Source: an uncultured Zoogloea sp. (GTDB taxonomy: Bacteria; Pseudomonadota; Gammaproteobacteria; Burkholderiales; Rhodocyclaceae). Taken from it: a stretch of DNA of 45,071 bases. The notes beneath the pieces are model-generated. The model had not been told where the DNA came from. It did not search any database and saw only the letters and a list, made by a program, of their open reading frames with translations. How positions within the stretch are numbered: position 1 is the first letter of the stretch; each line of letters begins with the position of its first letter. The position numbers and the translations under genes were made by a program. Location: the NCBI GenBank assembly GCA_937967645.1, contig CALBTT010000106.1, positions 1-45,071 on the forward strand. The letters run 5' to 3'. This document shows, one piece after another, positions 38,440 through 45,071 of this stretch.

Positions 38440-39444
38440 TTAACGGTTCGGTGCCACCGGGCGGCCACCAGCCTTGAGTCCCGCGCGCACATCCCCGGCC
38501 TCGATGCCCGTCTCTGAGCTCACGTCCAGCTTCCTCGAACCCACACTACGCAGCGCGGCCTCCGCCTGCTTGTTCAGCACGATGATGCTGATCCGTCGGT
38601 TGATCGGAAGATTGGGATTGGCCGGATCCAGCGGCTGCGTGTCTGCCAACCCGACGACCCGGACCATCTTGCCCTCGGCAAGGCCGCCCACAACCAGCTC
38701 GCGACGCGAGGCATTGGCCCGGTTCGCGGAGAGCTCCCAGTTGGAGAAACCACGCTCGCCGCCTGCGTAGCGTGTCGAGTCGGTATGCCCGGACAGGCTG
38801 ACATGGTTGTCAACACCATTCAAGGTCGCGCCGATCGCCCGCAACAGCTCCTGCGTGTAGGGCTTCAAACTCGCACTGGACGAATCGAACATGGGGCGGT
38901 TCTGCTCATCCACGATCTGGATGCGCAACCCCTCCGTCGTGATGTCCAACAACAACTGGTTTTTGAAAGGCCGCAGGCTGGGACTGGCCTCGATGATCGC
39001 TTCGATCTGGCCCTTCAGATCCTCCAGCTTGGCACGCTCACGCCGCTCCTCGGCCTTCTTCGCAACCTCGGAGGCATCATCGCCATCCGGCTTGGTTGCG
39101 CCCTTCGCCGCCTCCAGGTTGATGGACTTGCGCCCCTCGACATCGCCGCGCTTGACCTGCCCCACGGACCGGGTGAGATCCTGCCCCCCGCCAATGATCG
39201 GACTCGTCGCGTCACCCGCACCCGAACCTCCGCTCATGGCAACCTTCAGGGGCGAATTGAAGAAGTCGGCGATACCCTGCAAATCCCCTTGAGCGGTGGA
39301 GCCAAGCAGCCACATCAGGAGGAAGAAGGCCATCATCGCCGTCACGAAGTCCGCATAGGCGATCTTCCACGCACCGCCGTGGGCGCCGCCGCCACCCTTC
39401 TTGATCTTCTTGACGACGATTGGCTGCTGAGTGTCGTCACTCAT
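38440..39444 (-). CDS. motB: Flagellar stator protein MotB
   Basis: A 334-residue stator protein. A Gly-rich start (VVKKIKKGGGGAHGGAWKIA) leads to one membrane helix with the ion-binding D32 (YADFVTAMMAFFLLMWLLGS), the same position as in E. coli MotB. A periplasmic linker and an OmpA-like peptidoglycan-binding domain follow (SLSGHTDSTRYAGGERGFSN, LGLADTQPLDP-like VVGLADTQPLDPANPNLPIN, RRISIIVL). The residues around D32 suit a proton stator. It starts 51 bases after motA. GGAG lies eight bases before the ATG. Confidence 0.95.
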   Translation of the reverse strand: MSDDTQQPIVVKKIKKGGGGAHGGAWKIAYADFVTAMMAFFLLMWLLGSTAQGDLQGIADFFNSPLKVAMSGGSGAGDATSPIIGGGQDLTRSVGQVKRGDVEGRKSINLEAAKGATKPDGDDASEVAKKAEERRERAKLEDLKGQIEAIIEASPSLRPFKNQLLLDITTEGLRIQIVDEQNRPMFDSSSASLKPYTQELLRAIGATLNGVDNHVSLSGHTDSTRYAGGERGFSNWELSANRANASRRELVVGGLAEGKMVRVVGLADTQPLDPANPNLPINRRISIIVLNKQAEAALRSVGSRKLDVSSETGIEAGDVRAGLKAGGRPVAPNR

Positions 39445-39495
39445 GACAGGCGCTCCACTCCCCGAGCCCGCTGATCTGGCTGTTCATCGCGACCG

Positions 39496-40347
39496 TCACT
39501 TCCGGCTCTTGATCGCCTCTTCCAGCTCGGCAAAGCTCGGCCGATCCGTAGAGAACAGCACCTTTCGACCAAACTCCACCGCCACCTGAGGCGCGTATCC
39601 ATTCATGCTGGCCAGCAACACGGCCTTCATGCACTGATAGATCTTTCCGCCCTCTTCAACCTTTTGCTCCAGTTGCCCCGCAACAGGCGCCACGAAACCG
39701 TAGGAAACCAGGATACCGAGGAAGGTCCCCACCAAGGCGCCACCGATCATCTTGCCAAGCACCGCCGGCGGCTGCCCCACGGATCCCATCACGTTAACCA
39801 CCCCCATCACCGCCACCACGATACCAAAGGCTGGCACGGCATCCCCCACCTTGGACACCACGTGGGCGGGCGTGTGTGCCTCCTGATGATGTGTCTCCAT
39901 CTCCACATCCATCAGATTCTCGATCTCGAAGGCGTTCAGGTTGCCACCGACCATCATGCGCAGGTAATCACACAGGAAATCCACTGCATGATGGTCAGCT
40001 GCAAAGGCCGGATACTTGGAGAGGATGGGGCTGGCCTCGGGGTTCTCGATGTCTCCTTCAATGGACATCAGACCTTCCTTGCGGACCTTTGCCAGGATCT
40101 CGTAGAGCATGCACAACACGTCCACATAAAAGGCCTTGTTATAGGGAGACCCTTTGAAAATGGTGGGCAGTGCAGCAATCGTCCCCTTGATGGCCTTCGG
40201 TCCGTTACCGGCCACGAAGCCGCCGATGGTAAGACCAACGATCGCTATGTACTCCGTCGGCACCCAGAGAGCAGCCAGACTGCCGTGGACAGCGTAAGTA
40301 CCCAGCGATGCCGCAAGGATGATGACGTAGCCGATGATCAGAAACAT
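39496..40347 (-). CDS. motA: Flagellar stator protein MotA
   Basis: A 283-residue stator protein close to the E. coli type in length. Four membrane segments are seen (about 2-20, 30-48, 170-190, 205-228). The cytoplasmic loop AKVRKEGLMSIEGDIENPE holds the Arg and Glu that contact FliG. VGDAVPAFGIVVAVMGVVNV and GTFLGILVSYGFVAPVAGQL are classic MotA. GAGG lies eight bases before the ATG. A well-matched FliA promoter lies 68 bases upstream, and the flhDC terminator lies beyond it, so motA begins a new transcript. Confidence 0.96.
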   Translation of the reverse strand: MFLIIGYVIILAASLGTYAVHGSLAALWVPTEYIAIVGLTIGGFVAGNGPKAIKGTIAALPTIFKGSPYNKAFYVDVLCMLYEILAKVRKEGLMSIEGDIENPEASPILSKYPAFAADHHAVDFLCDYLRMMVGGNLNAFEIENLMDVEMETHHQEAHTPAHVVSKVGDAVPAFGIVVAVMGVVNVMGSVGQPPAVLGKMIGGALVGTFLGILVSYGFVAPVAGQLEQKVEEGGKIYQCMKAVLLASMNGYAPQVAVEFGRKVLFSTDRPSFAELEEAIKSRK

Positions 40348-40414
40348 CGCCGAAACCTCAGTGTGCGGACGCGCCCCAAGGACGCCTGCTATCCCGCGTT
40401 ATTCTTCATCAGGC

Positions 40415-40441
40415 CTATCGGCCCTGCCTGCAAAAACTTGA
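40415..40441 (-). promoter_or_regulatory. FliA promoter of motA-motB-mcp-cheY2-cheA2
   Basis: On the minus strand TCAAGTTT - 11 bases - GCCGATAG: seven of eight matches in each box to TAAAGTTT-N11-GCCGATAA, with exact spacing. It lies 68 bases before the motA ATG. Confidence 0.8.
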
Positions 40442-40474
40442 GCACCCGAAACCCCAGGCACGCAGCCCGAGCAC

Positions 40475-40504
40475 AAAAAAAAACCGCCGATTTCAGACCG
40501 GCGG
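40475..40504 (-). terminator. Intrinsic terminator after flhDC
   Basis: CCGCCG (40484-40489) pairs with CGGCGG (40499-40504) around a nine-base loop, followed on the minus strand by nine T residues (40475-40483). It lies 29 bases past the flhC stop codon. Confidence 0.9.
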
Positions 40505-40532
40505 CATAACCTCTTGAGCTAAAAGAGGAGGG

Positions 40533-41078
40533 TCAGGGAGAGGCGGTTTCCAGGTTCAACTGGGCCCGACGGGTCTTGCCGGCCCTTGATGGAACGTGGC
40601 ACAAGCCACATACGTACTCATGGGTAGGATCGAAGGCGTGAGCAACAAACTCACCGCCACAACACGTGCAACGCGCCGACTGCAGGAGCTTCGCATCGAA
40701 GAAGCGAATCAGCGTCCACGCCCTGGTCAGGCTGAGCACCTGCTCCATCTCGAAAGACTGGATGTGCTCGTTGTACAGGCGATACGCCTGAACGATCGCA
40801 TCGAGGTCATTGAGCTTCGCATGGGTACGGACGAACCTGTACAGCGCCATGAACAACGAAGCATGAATGTTAGGCTGCCACGACATGAACCAGTCAGTGG
40901 AAAAAGGCAGCATTCCCTTCGGGGGAGAAACCCCCTTCACTTCCTTGTACAGCTTCAGCAGCCGCTCGCGGCTCAAGGAAGTTTCGGCCTCCAGCATCTG
41001 CATGCGCGCACCCAGCTCAATCAACTCCACGGCTTTCTGGATGTCGTGAGCTTCCTGCAGTACGCTCTTGTTGCGCAT
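40533..41078 (-). CDS. flhC: Flagellar master regulator subunit FlhC
   Basis: A 181-residue subunit of the FlhD4C2 activator. The zinc cysteines are at 137, 140, 157 and 160 (RCTCCGGEFVAHAF, EYVCGLCHVPSR), exactly the E. coli positions. MLPFSTDWFMSWQPNIHASL is the conserved core. The complex binds flagellar class II promoters with sigma-70. It starts 23 bases after flhD, with GGGG six bases before the ATG. The unit ends in a strong intrinsic terminator. Confidence 0.96.
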   Translation of the reverse strand: MRNKSVLQEAHDIQKAVELIELGARMQMLEAETSLSRERLLKLYKEVKGVSPPKGMLPFSTDWFMSWQPNIHASLFMALYRFVRTHAKLNDLDAIVQAYRLYNEHIQSFEMEQVLSLTRAWTLIRFFDAKLLQSARCTCCGGEFVAHAFDPTHEYVCGLCHVPSRAGKTRRAQLNLETASP

Positions 41079-41101
41079 GGAGTGCCCCAGGCCCGACCGG
41101 A

Positions 41102-41419
41102 TCAGGCCAGACTCTCGACGGGACGACCGGCCGCCAGGATTGCAGCATGGAGATGCGCGGCGCCACGCTCCCGGCCATGCGAGGAGAGCAGATCCACCAG
41201 CATCGTGTCATTGAAGCGGAACTGGCACAGCAGCATGTTCGAACTGGCCATCCGGAGCACCTGCGCAGAGCTGAGTCCCTCAAGCACCTGTGCCACGTCC
41301 TCACCAATGCCAAGGCGGAAAATTGCCGCCGCACGGTCTTCTCTCAGCAGCTGCTGGGCGAGCATCAGGTAGGCCAGATTGAGTTCCCTGATTTCATCGT
41401 GCATATCACTGGCGCGCAT
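41102..41419 (-). CDS. flhD: Flagellar master regulator subunit FlhD
   Basis: A 105-residue subunit (E. coli 116). LNLAYLMLAQQLLREDRAAA, IFRLGIGEDVAQVLEGLS and NMLLCQFRFND are family motifs. With the start at 41419 the cysteine falls at residue 65, as in E. coli FlhD, where Cys65 links the dimer. GGAG lies six bases before this ATG; an upstream ATG at 41425 touches the Shine-Dalgarno sequence and is unlikely. Upstream lies a 150-base region rich in inverted repeats. Confidence 0.95.
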   Translation of the reverse strand: MRASDMHDEIRELNLAYLMLAQQLLREDRAAAIFRLGIGEDVAQVLEGLSSAQVLRMASSNMLLCQFRFNDTMLVDLLSSHGRERGAAHLHAAILAAGRPVESLA

Positions 41420-41450
41420 GTTCATCTCCTCGGATTTCCGCTTTTCTATG

Positions 41451-41475
41451 CGGCAAATTCTGCCGATTAGCGGCA
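41451..41475. promoter_or_regulatory. Triple half-site array before flhD
   Basis: CGGCA (41451), TGCCG (41461) and CGGCA (41471) alternate in direction with starts exactly ten bases apart, one helical turn, separated by AT-rich five-base spacers. It lies 32-56 bases upstream of the flhD ATG. Likely an operator for a dimeric regulator; the protein is unknown. Confidence 0.45.
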
Positions 41476-41484
41476 AAACTCTCC

Positions 41485-41501
41485 ATCCGAGGGCTTCGGA
41501 T
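41485..41501. promoter_or_regulatory. Inverted repeat ATCCGA-N5-TCGGAT before flhD
   Basis: Perfect six-base arms around GGGCT, nine bases beyond the CGGCA array. A related CGGAT also occurs at 41431, next to the flhD ribosome site. Possible operator or leader hairpin. Confidence 0.4.
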
Positions 41502-41550
41502 TCTCACGTAGGGCGAATCACTTAACAAGCAGTAAGAAAAAGACTTACAC

Positions 41551-41567
41551 AAAAGCCCAAATCGGGC
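41551..41567 (-). terminator. Weak terminator after the GGDEF gene
   Basis: On the minus strand GCCC-GATTT-GGGC is followed by TTTTGTG, a few bases past the stop codon. The four-base stem is short. A second small hairpin GTAAG/CTTAC with T5 in its loop follows at about 41532-41548. Confidence 0.4.
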
Positions 41568-41569
41568 AA

Positions 41570-43585
41570 TCAGTTAGGTGCCACGGGCCCCGGCCGTGGC
41601 GCCTGGGCCGTCATGACGCAATTACGCCCCTTGCTCTTTGCCAGATAGAGCGCCTGATCAGCTCTCTTTATGAGCGAATCCGGCTCCTTCATGACATTAT
41701 CCCGCGTAGCAACACCAATGCTGACCGTTGCACCCAGCAGACGCCCCTCAAAAAGAAGCGGCGCACTCTCGACTGCAAAGCGCACCCTCTCTGCGCACGC
41801 CAGCGCCGCATCAAGGCCGGTATCGGGGCAGATCACCAGAAACTCGTCCCCTCCCGTCCGAGCCACCACATCCTGCGCACGTAACGCGCCCTTGACAGCC
41901 CCAGCCACCTGCTTGAGCACCGCGTCACCAATGTCATGGCCATGGGTATCGTTGTACATCTTGAACATATCCACATCGATCACCATCGTGGACAGCGGCC
42001 TGCGATTACGCGATGAAACCTGCCACTCCTGCTGGACCCGCTCGATTGCGTAACGCCGATTGGGAAAGCCGGTGAGCGCGTCGGTCAGCGCAACCTCCTG
42101 GAGACGGCGATTCGACACAGCAAGTTCCGCGGCAAAACGGCGAATCTCCTCCCGATCCCGGTCAAGCTCCTGCTGAAGCCGGATGACGCGCTGACCGGCC
42201 CGCAAACGGGCCGCGAGCACACGCGGATTGATCGGCTTGCTCATGAAGTCATCGACACCGTTCTCGAAGGCCTCGATGAGTCGCTCGTCAGCTTCGAGGC
42301 TCGTCATGATCAGGATGTAAACGCCACGACCGATCTTGGTCTGGCGCAGGGCACGGGTGAGCTCGATCCCCGAAATACCCGGCATGATCCAGTCGACGAT
42401 CATGAGGTGGGGCTGAAACTCCAGGGCCATTTCCATTCCCGACCGGCCATCCGGCGCTTCGATGACCTGATGCCCGACAGCCTCCAGGATCTTGCGTACA
42501 AACACACGCATGGAGGCATCGTCATCCACGATCAAGACACGCATTGCCCGAGGCGACGCCGAATCCCCATCCAAGGAATCCACTGCAGCCGCTTGGGATG
42601 GGCTCCCCGCCGCCGCCTCATCAGTCGTTACGGGAGACTCGGGGCTCAAACCCGCAGCCAACTCCTCCCCTCTAGAGGCCAGCTCTCCGAAGGGCGGAAC
42701 GGTTCGCGTCTCCAACTCAAGGAGACTCCCCCAGGCCTGCCACTCGTGCACCACCCCATCACACAACTCATTCACGGCCGCCCGATCAAGCCCAAGCTCC
42801 GAACCAATCGCAAAGAGACGCGCCATGAGGTTGGGGCGCTCCCTCTCCTCAGCCAGACACACATCTGCAACATAAGCCGCCATTCCCAGGGAGCGGGTAA
42901 TCACATATTCGCGCGAGCCTTCCGAGTACCCAGCCTCTTCAGGAGCTTCGGCGAAATAGGCCGGCTCGTGAAAGACACGTGGCAGCCCCCAATCCGCCAA
43001 CATCGCCGCTCCCAGCTCCCGGTGATTCAGCGCAAACGCCTGCTGCTCCAGTACAACGAGCGGAACATCCCGAAACTCGAGGGTCTGCTTCAGAACCTTG
43101 TCATACTCCACAGCATACAAGGTCGCCAAGGCCAGCTCGCCGACCCGCGCGAGCAAGCCGAGACAAAAGACCTCCTCCGCCGCCGCACTCCGCGTCCTTT
43201 GGGTGATCGCCTGCATGGCCAAAGCCTGGATAAGGCATCCGGTCCAGAACCGGTCGTAGTCGAACGCCTTGCAGTTGCCATTGCGATAGCTGGACAGCAG
43301 CGAAAACCCGAGGGCCAAGGTGCGCACCGCAGGCAAGCCCAATACAAGCAGCGCCTCCTGAACAGAGGCGATAGCCCGGCGGTTATAGCCCGCCAGGCTG
43401 TTGGCCGCCTTGATAAGGCGGCCAACGAAGGCCGGATCCGTCTTGATGACCCTGGCCAGGTCCCCAATCGCGCTATCTTCGTCCTGGATGATCCGGATGA
43501 TCGCCAGTGCAACCCCCTTGGGAGTAGGGAGATCACCCGAGGCCTTCAGGTGCTCGAACTTAGCAATATCGATCGGCAACGCCAT
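41570..43585 (-). CDS. HDOD-receiver-GGDEF diguanylate cyclase
   Basis: A 671-residue signalling protein. An HDOD domain (about 15-230) contains ALLVLGLPAVRTLALGFSLL and GLLARVGELALATLY. A linker (about 290-345) precedes a receiver domain (348-465) with phosphoacceptor D398 (LMIVDWIMPGISG) and SKPI. A coiled coil (about 465-495) leads to a GGDEF domain with TDALTGFPNRR, intact active site ARTGGDEF (575-582) and inhibitory site RAQD (569-572), five residues before it. It should make cyclic di-GMP with product feedback. GGAT lies five bases before the ATG. Divergent from the Nudix gene; adjacent to flhDC. Confidence 0.93.
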   Translation of the reverse strand: MALPIDIAKFEHLKASGDLPTPKGVALAIIRIIQDEDSAIGDLARVIKTDPAFVGRLIKAANSLAGYNRRAIASVQEALLVLGLPAVRTLALGFSLLSSYRNGNCKAFDYDRFWTGCLIQALAMQAITQRTRSAAAEEVFCLGLLARVGELALATLYAVEYDKVLKQTLEFRDVPLVVLEQQAFALNHRELGAAMLADWGLPRVFHEPAYFAEAPEEAGYSEGSREYVITRSLGMAAYVADVCLAEERERPNLMARLFAIGSELGLDRAAVNELCDGVVHEWQAWGSLLELETRTVPPFGELASRGEELAAGLSPESPVTTDEAAAGSPSQAAAVDSLDGDSASPRAMRVLIVDDDASMRVFVRKILEAVGHQVIEAPDGRSGMEMALEFQPHLMIVDWIMPGISGIELTRALRQTKIGRGVYILIMTSLEADERLIEAFENGVDDFMSKPINPRVLAARLRAGQRVIRLQQELDRDREEIRRFAAELAVSNRRLQEVALTDALTGFPNRRYAIERVQQEWQVSSRNRRPLSTMVIDVDMFKMYNDTHGHDIGDAVLKQVAGAVKGALRAQDVVARTGGDEFLVICPDTGLDAALACAERVRFAVESAPLLFEGRLLGATVSIGVATRDNVMKEPDSLIKRADQALYLAKSKGRNCVMTAQAPRPGPVAPN

Positions 43586-43633
43586 AATGGATCCAATGAC
43601 ACAAGTACGGCCAGATGCCGCTCATCCTCAGCA

Positions 43634-43661
43634 TTATCGGACAATCAGCCATCAGGCTTGA
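43634..43661 (-). promoter_or_regulatory. Possible FliA promoter of the GGDEF gene
   Basis: On the minus strand TCAAGCCT - 12 bases - TCCGATAA: five of eight and seven of eight matches to the FliA boxes, with a spacer one base too long. It lies 48 bases before the start codon. Confidence 0.35.
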
Positions 43662-43739
43662 GGAAAAGTCCTGCCGCCCGACTGCAGTCCCCGGCTGCCT
43701 TGATTTAGAATTGAACATTCCCAATAACACCGGCTCGCC

Positions 43740-44291
43740 ATGAACTTCTGCTCCCACTGCGGCGCCCCCGTCAGTCTGAAGATCCCGGCTGGCGACAGCC
43801 TGCCCCGCCACGTCTGCGATCAATGCGGAACAATCCACTACCAGAACCCCAAGGTGGTGGTCGGCGCTCTCGCGGAATGGGAAGACAAGATCCTGCTGTG
43901 CCGTCGTGCCATCGAGCCCCGATACGGGTTCTGGACCCTGCCGGCCGGCTTCATGGAAAACAACGAGACCTGCGGCGAAGCTGCACTCCGGGAGACCCGG
44001 GAAGAGGCAGGAGCGCGCATCGCACTGGGCCCGATGTTCACCTTTGTGGACCTGCCCCACATCAGCCAGATCCATATCATTTATCGAGCCAGCCTGCTGG
44101 ACCTGGACTTCCACCCGGGCGAAGAGTCCCTTGATGCCATACTGCTTGGGGAGGAAGACATCCCCTGGGATGAGATAGCATTTCGGTCGATTGACTACAC
44201 GCTGAAGTGCTTCTTTGAAGATCGGCGCAACGGGCAGTTCCAGCTCCACAGCACCAGCTTCGCCATTCCCAGCCCAGGCACCTATCGCTGA
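43740..44291 (+). CDS. Nudix hydrolase with zinc ribbon
   Basis: A 183-residue Nudix protein. An N-terminal zinc ribbon has the pairs CSHC (4-7) and CDQC (26-29). The Nudix box starts in GFMENNETCGEAALRETREE and continues AGAR (about 70-93), with REtrEEaGa intact. The upstream segment FWTLPAGF is typical. Its likely role is hydrolysis of a nucleoside diphosphate-linked compound, possibly an NADH- or ADP-ribose-type substrate; the substrate cannot be read from the sequence. The ATG at 43740 has no clear Shine-Dalgarno sequence. The last ten bases overlap the convergent TonB-like gene. No link to motility is evident. Confidence 0.9.
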   Translation: MNFCSHCGAPVSLKIPAGDSLPRHVCDQCGTIHYQNPKVVVGALAEWEDKILLCRRAIEPRYGFWTLPAGFMENNETCGEAALRETREEAGARIALGPMFTFVDLPHISQIHIIYRASLLDLDFHPGEESLDAILLGEEDIPWDEIAFRSIDYTLKCFFEDRRNGQFQLHSTSFAIPSPGTYR

Positions 44292-44965
44292 CCCCCAACG
44301 CCGGGATCAGTCCGAGGAGCAGCGCGGTCAGCCTCAAAAAGCACCGACAAACGCACTGCGCCGGGGATACCCGGCCAGGGCAGATTCCTGACTCCTTCAT
44401 CCGCTGCAGCCACCGCCGCTTCATCCAGCGCCTGCAGCCCGCTCGAAGCGAGCACCGAAATGGCCGGCGGTAAGCGATAGGGCTCGGGGAAGCTGATCTT
44501 GAGTTCCACAATGCCCCCGTACCCCCGCTCCAGCAGTTGCCCAGGATAGCGCTGCAGCCTCAGGACCTCCTTGGCCAAAGTGAAGCGATAGGAATCCAGG
44601 CTCACCGACTCAGTTCGCGATGCCATGGAAACCTCCGGAGCATGAGGTCTCGCAAGGGGGCCTGCATCTTCGCTACGACCAATGTCCTTTGAGGCCTCCA
44701 GGCTCACTGCGCCCACCCCCTCAGCAAGCGGCAAAATCCGCCCCCGATTGGGCTCCCCGGCCTCCCGCCCCACCAACGCACTCTCCCCGGCCGTCAACTG
44801 CTCCTCTACCGGCAAGGCCCCCGGTGGTTGAACAGGCGTCACCAAGCTGACATTCAATACCCTGTCGCCCGCATCTGGAAAGTGGATGACTGGCAGCGGC
44901 CAGAACAAAGCCATATGCCCGAGAACCGACGCACCGACAACACCAATCCAACCCCGCCAGTGCAT
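44282..44965 (-). CDS. TonB-family periplasmic energy transducer-like protein
   Basis: A 227-residue protein. One N-terminal membrane helix (about 6-26, GVVGASVLGHMALFWPLPVI) anchors it in the inner membrane. A Pro/Ala/Glu-rich spacer follows, without the usual long Glu-Pro/Lys-Pro repeats. The C-terminal TonB-like domain reads RYPGQLLERGYGGIVELKIS, then SSGLQALDEAAVAAADEG. GGGAGG lies just before the ATG at 44965. No exbB, exbD or receptor gene is visible. It may belong to the branch of TonB-like proteins with unknown partners. It converges on and overlaps the Nudix gene. Confidence 0.8.
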   Translation of the reverse strand: MHWRGWIGVVGASVLGHMALFWPLPVIHFPDAGDRVLNVSLVTPVQPPGALPVEEQLTAGESALVGREAGEPNRGRILPLAEGVGAVSLEASKDIGRSEDAGPLARPHAPEVSMASRTESVSLDSYRFTLAKEVLRLQRYPGQLLERGYGGIVELKISFPEPYRLPPAISVLASSGLQALDEAAVAAADEGVRNLPWPGIPGAVRLSVLFEADRAAPRTDPGVGGQR

Positions 44966-45015
44966 AGCCCCTCCCAGACAATCCCATATGCATTATCCAT
45001 GAAAAGACTGAGCTT

Positions 45016-45055
45016 AAAAGCACAAACCCCCTGTCGCCTCATGGCGCAGGGGGTT
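45016..45055 (-). terminator. Hairpin terminator of a gene beyond the right edge
   Basis: AACCCCCTG-T-CGCC (45025-45038) pairs with GGCG-CAGGGGGTT (45043-45055) around a TCAT loop, with one bulged T. On the minus strand it is followed by TGTGCTTTT. It lies 60 bases upstream of the TonB-like gene, so it most likely ends a minus-strand gene outside the window. Confidence 0.65.
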
Positions 45056-45071
45056 GTATGGGGTAAGTCTG

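Overview
The window is one continuous flagellar and chemotaxis region of a GC-rich Gram-negative bacterium. Gene order (flhDC-motAB-che-mcp-cheRDB-cheYZ-flhBAFG-fliA-flg), an FlhDC master regulator that keeps the E. coli cysteine positions, CheZ, and a CheR close to the E. coli type point to a betaproteobacterium. Rhodocyclales/Zoogloeaceae is my best guess, by inference only. No rRNA, tRNA, CRISPR array, insertion sequence or phage gene was seen. Almost every gene is on the minus strand; the exceptions are flgA-flgM-flgN and a Nudix gene. The largest gene-free stretch is about 295 bases (flgB/flgA).

Layout. 1-4271 (-): rod/hook operon flgB-C-D-E-F-G, with flgG cut by the window edge. 4567-6170 (+): flgA, flgM, flgN. 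6267-15114 (-): motC-motD (second stator), fliA, a FlhG-like protein that has lost its P-loop, flhF, flhA, flhB and a small DUF3135-like gene. 15268-20470 (-): cheA1, cheZ, cheY, cheV, cheV. 20647-22326 (-): a receptor with a C-terminal sensor domain and its own FliA-type promoter. 22501-34292 (-): an HsbR/HsbA-like partner-switch pair, cheB, cheD, cheR, two large receptors that share 806 identical bases, and cheW. 34443-40347 (-): cheA2, cheY2, a small receptor, motB, motA. 40533-41419 (-): flhC, flhD. 41570-43585 (-): an HDOD-REC-GGDEF protein. 43740-44291 (+): Nudix hydrolase. 44282-44965 (-): TonB-like protein.

How it works together. FlhDC sits at the top. FliA (sigma-28), held back by FlgM, would drive the late genes: I find good TAAAGTTT-N11-GCCGATAA-like promoters before motA, the cheV-cheV-cheY-cheZ-cheA1 set and the 559-aa receptor, and weaker ones before flgM and the GGDEF gene. 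Two kinases (CheA1, CheA2), two CheYs, two CheVs and one visible CheW feed one motor that has two stator sets (MotAB, MotCD). The HsbR/HsbA-like pair could tie FlgM/FliA activity and c-di-GMP to an upstream signal, as in Pseudomonas aeruginosa.

Most interesting points: a FlhG-like protein that keeps the FlhF-activating DQAxxLR motif but has no ATP-binding loop; repeated LFD-type motifs in CheZ and CheA1 that may dock CheY; five YGFF repeats in CheA2; an 806-bp perfect repeat with shifted codon use in two neighbouring receptors; a hairpin that buries the ribosome binding site of the DUF3135-like gene; and a promoter/terminator arrangement in the flgA leader that may make a small RNA or an attenuator.
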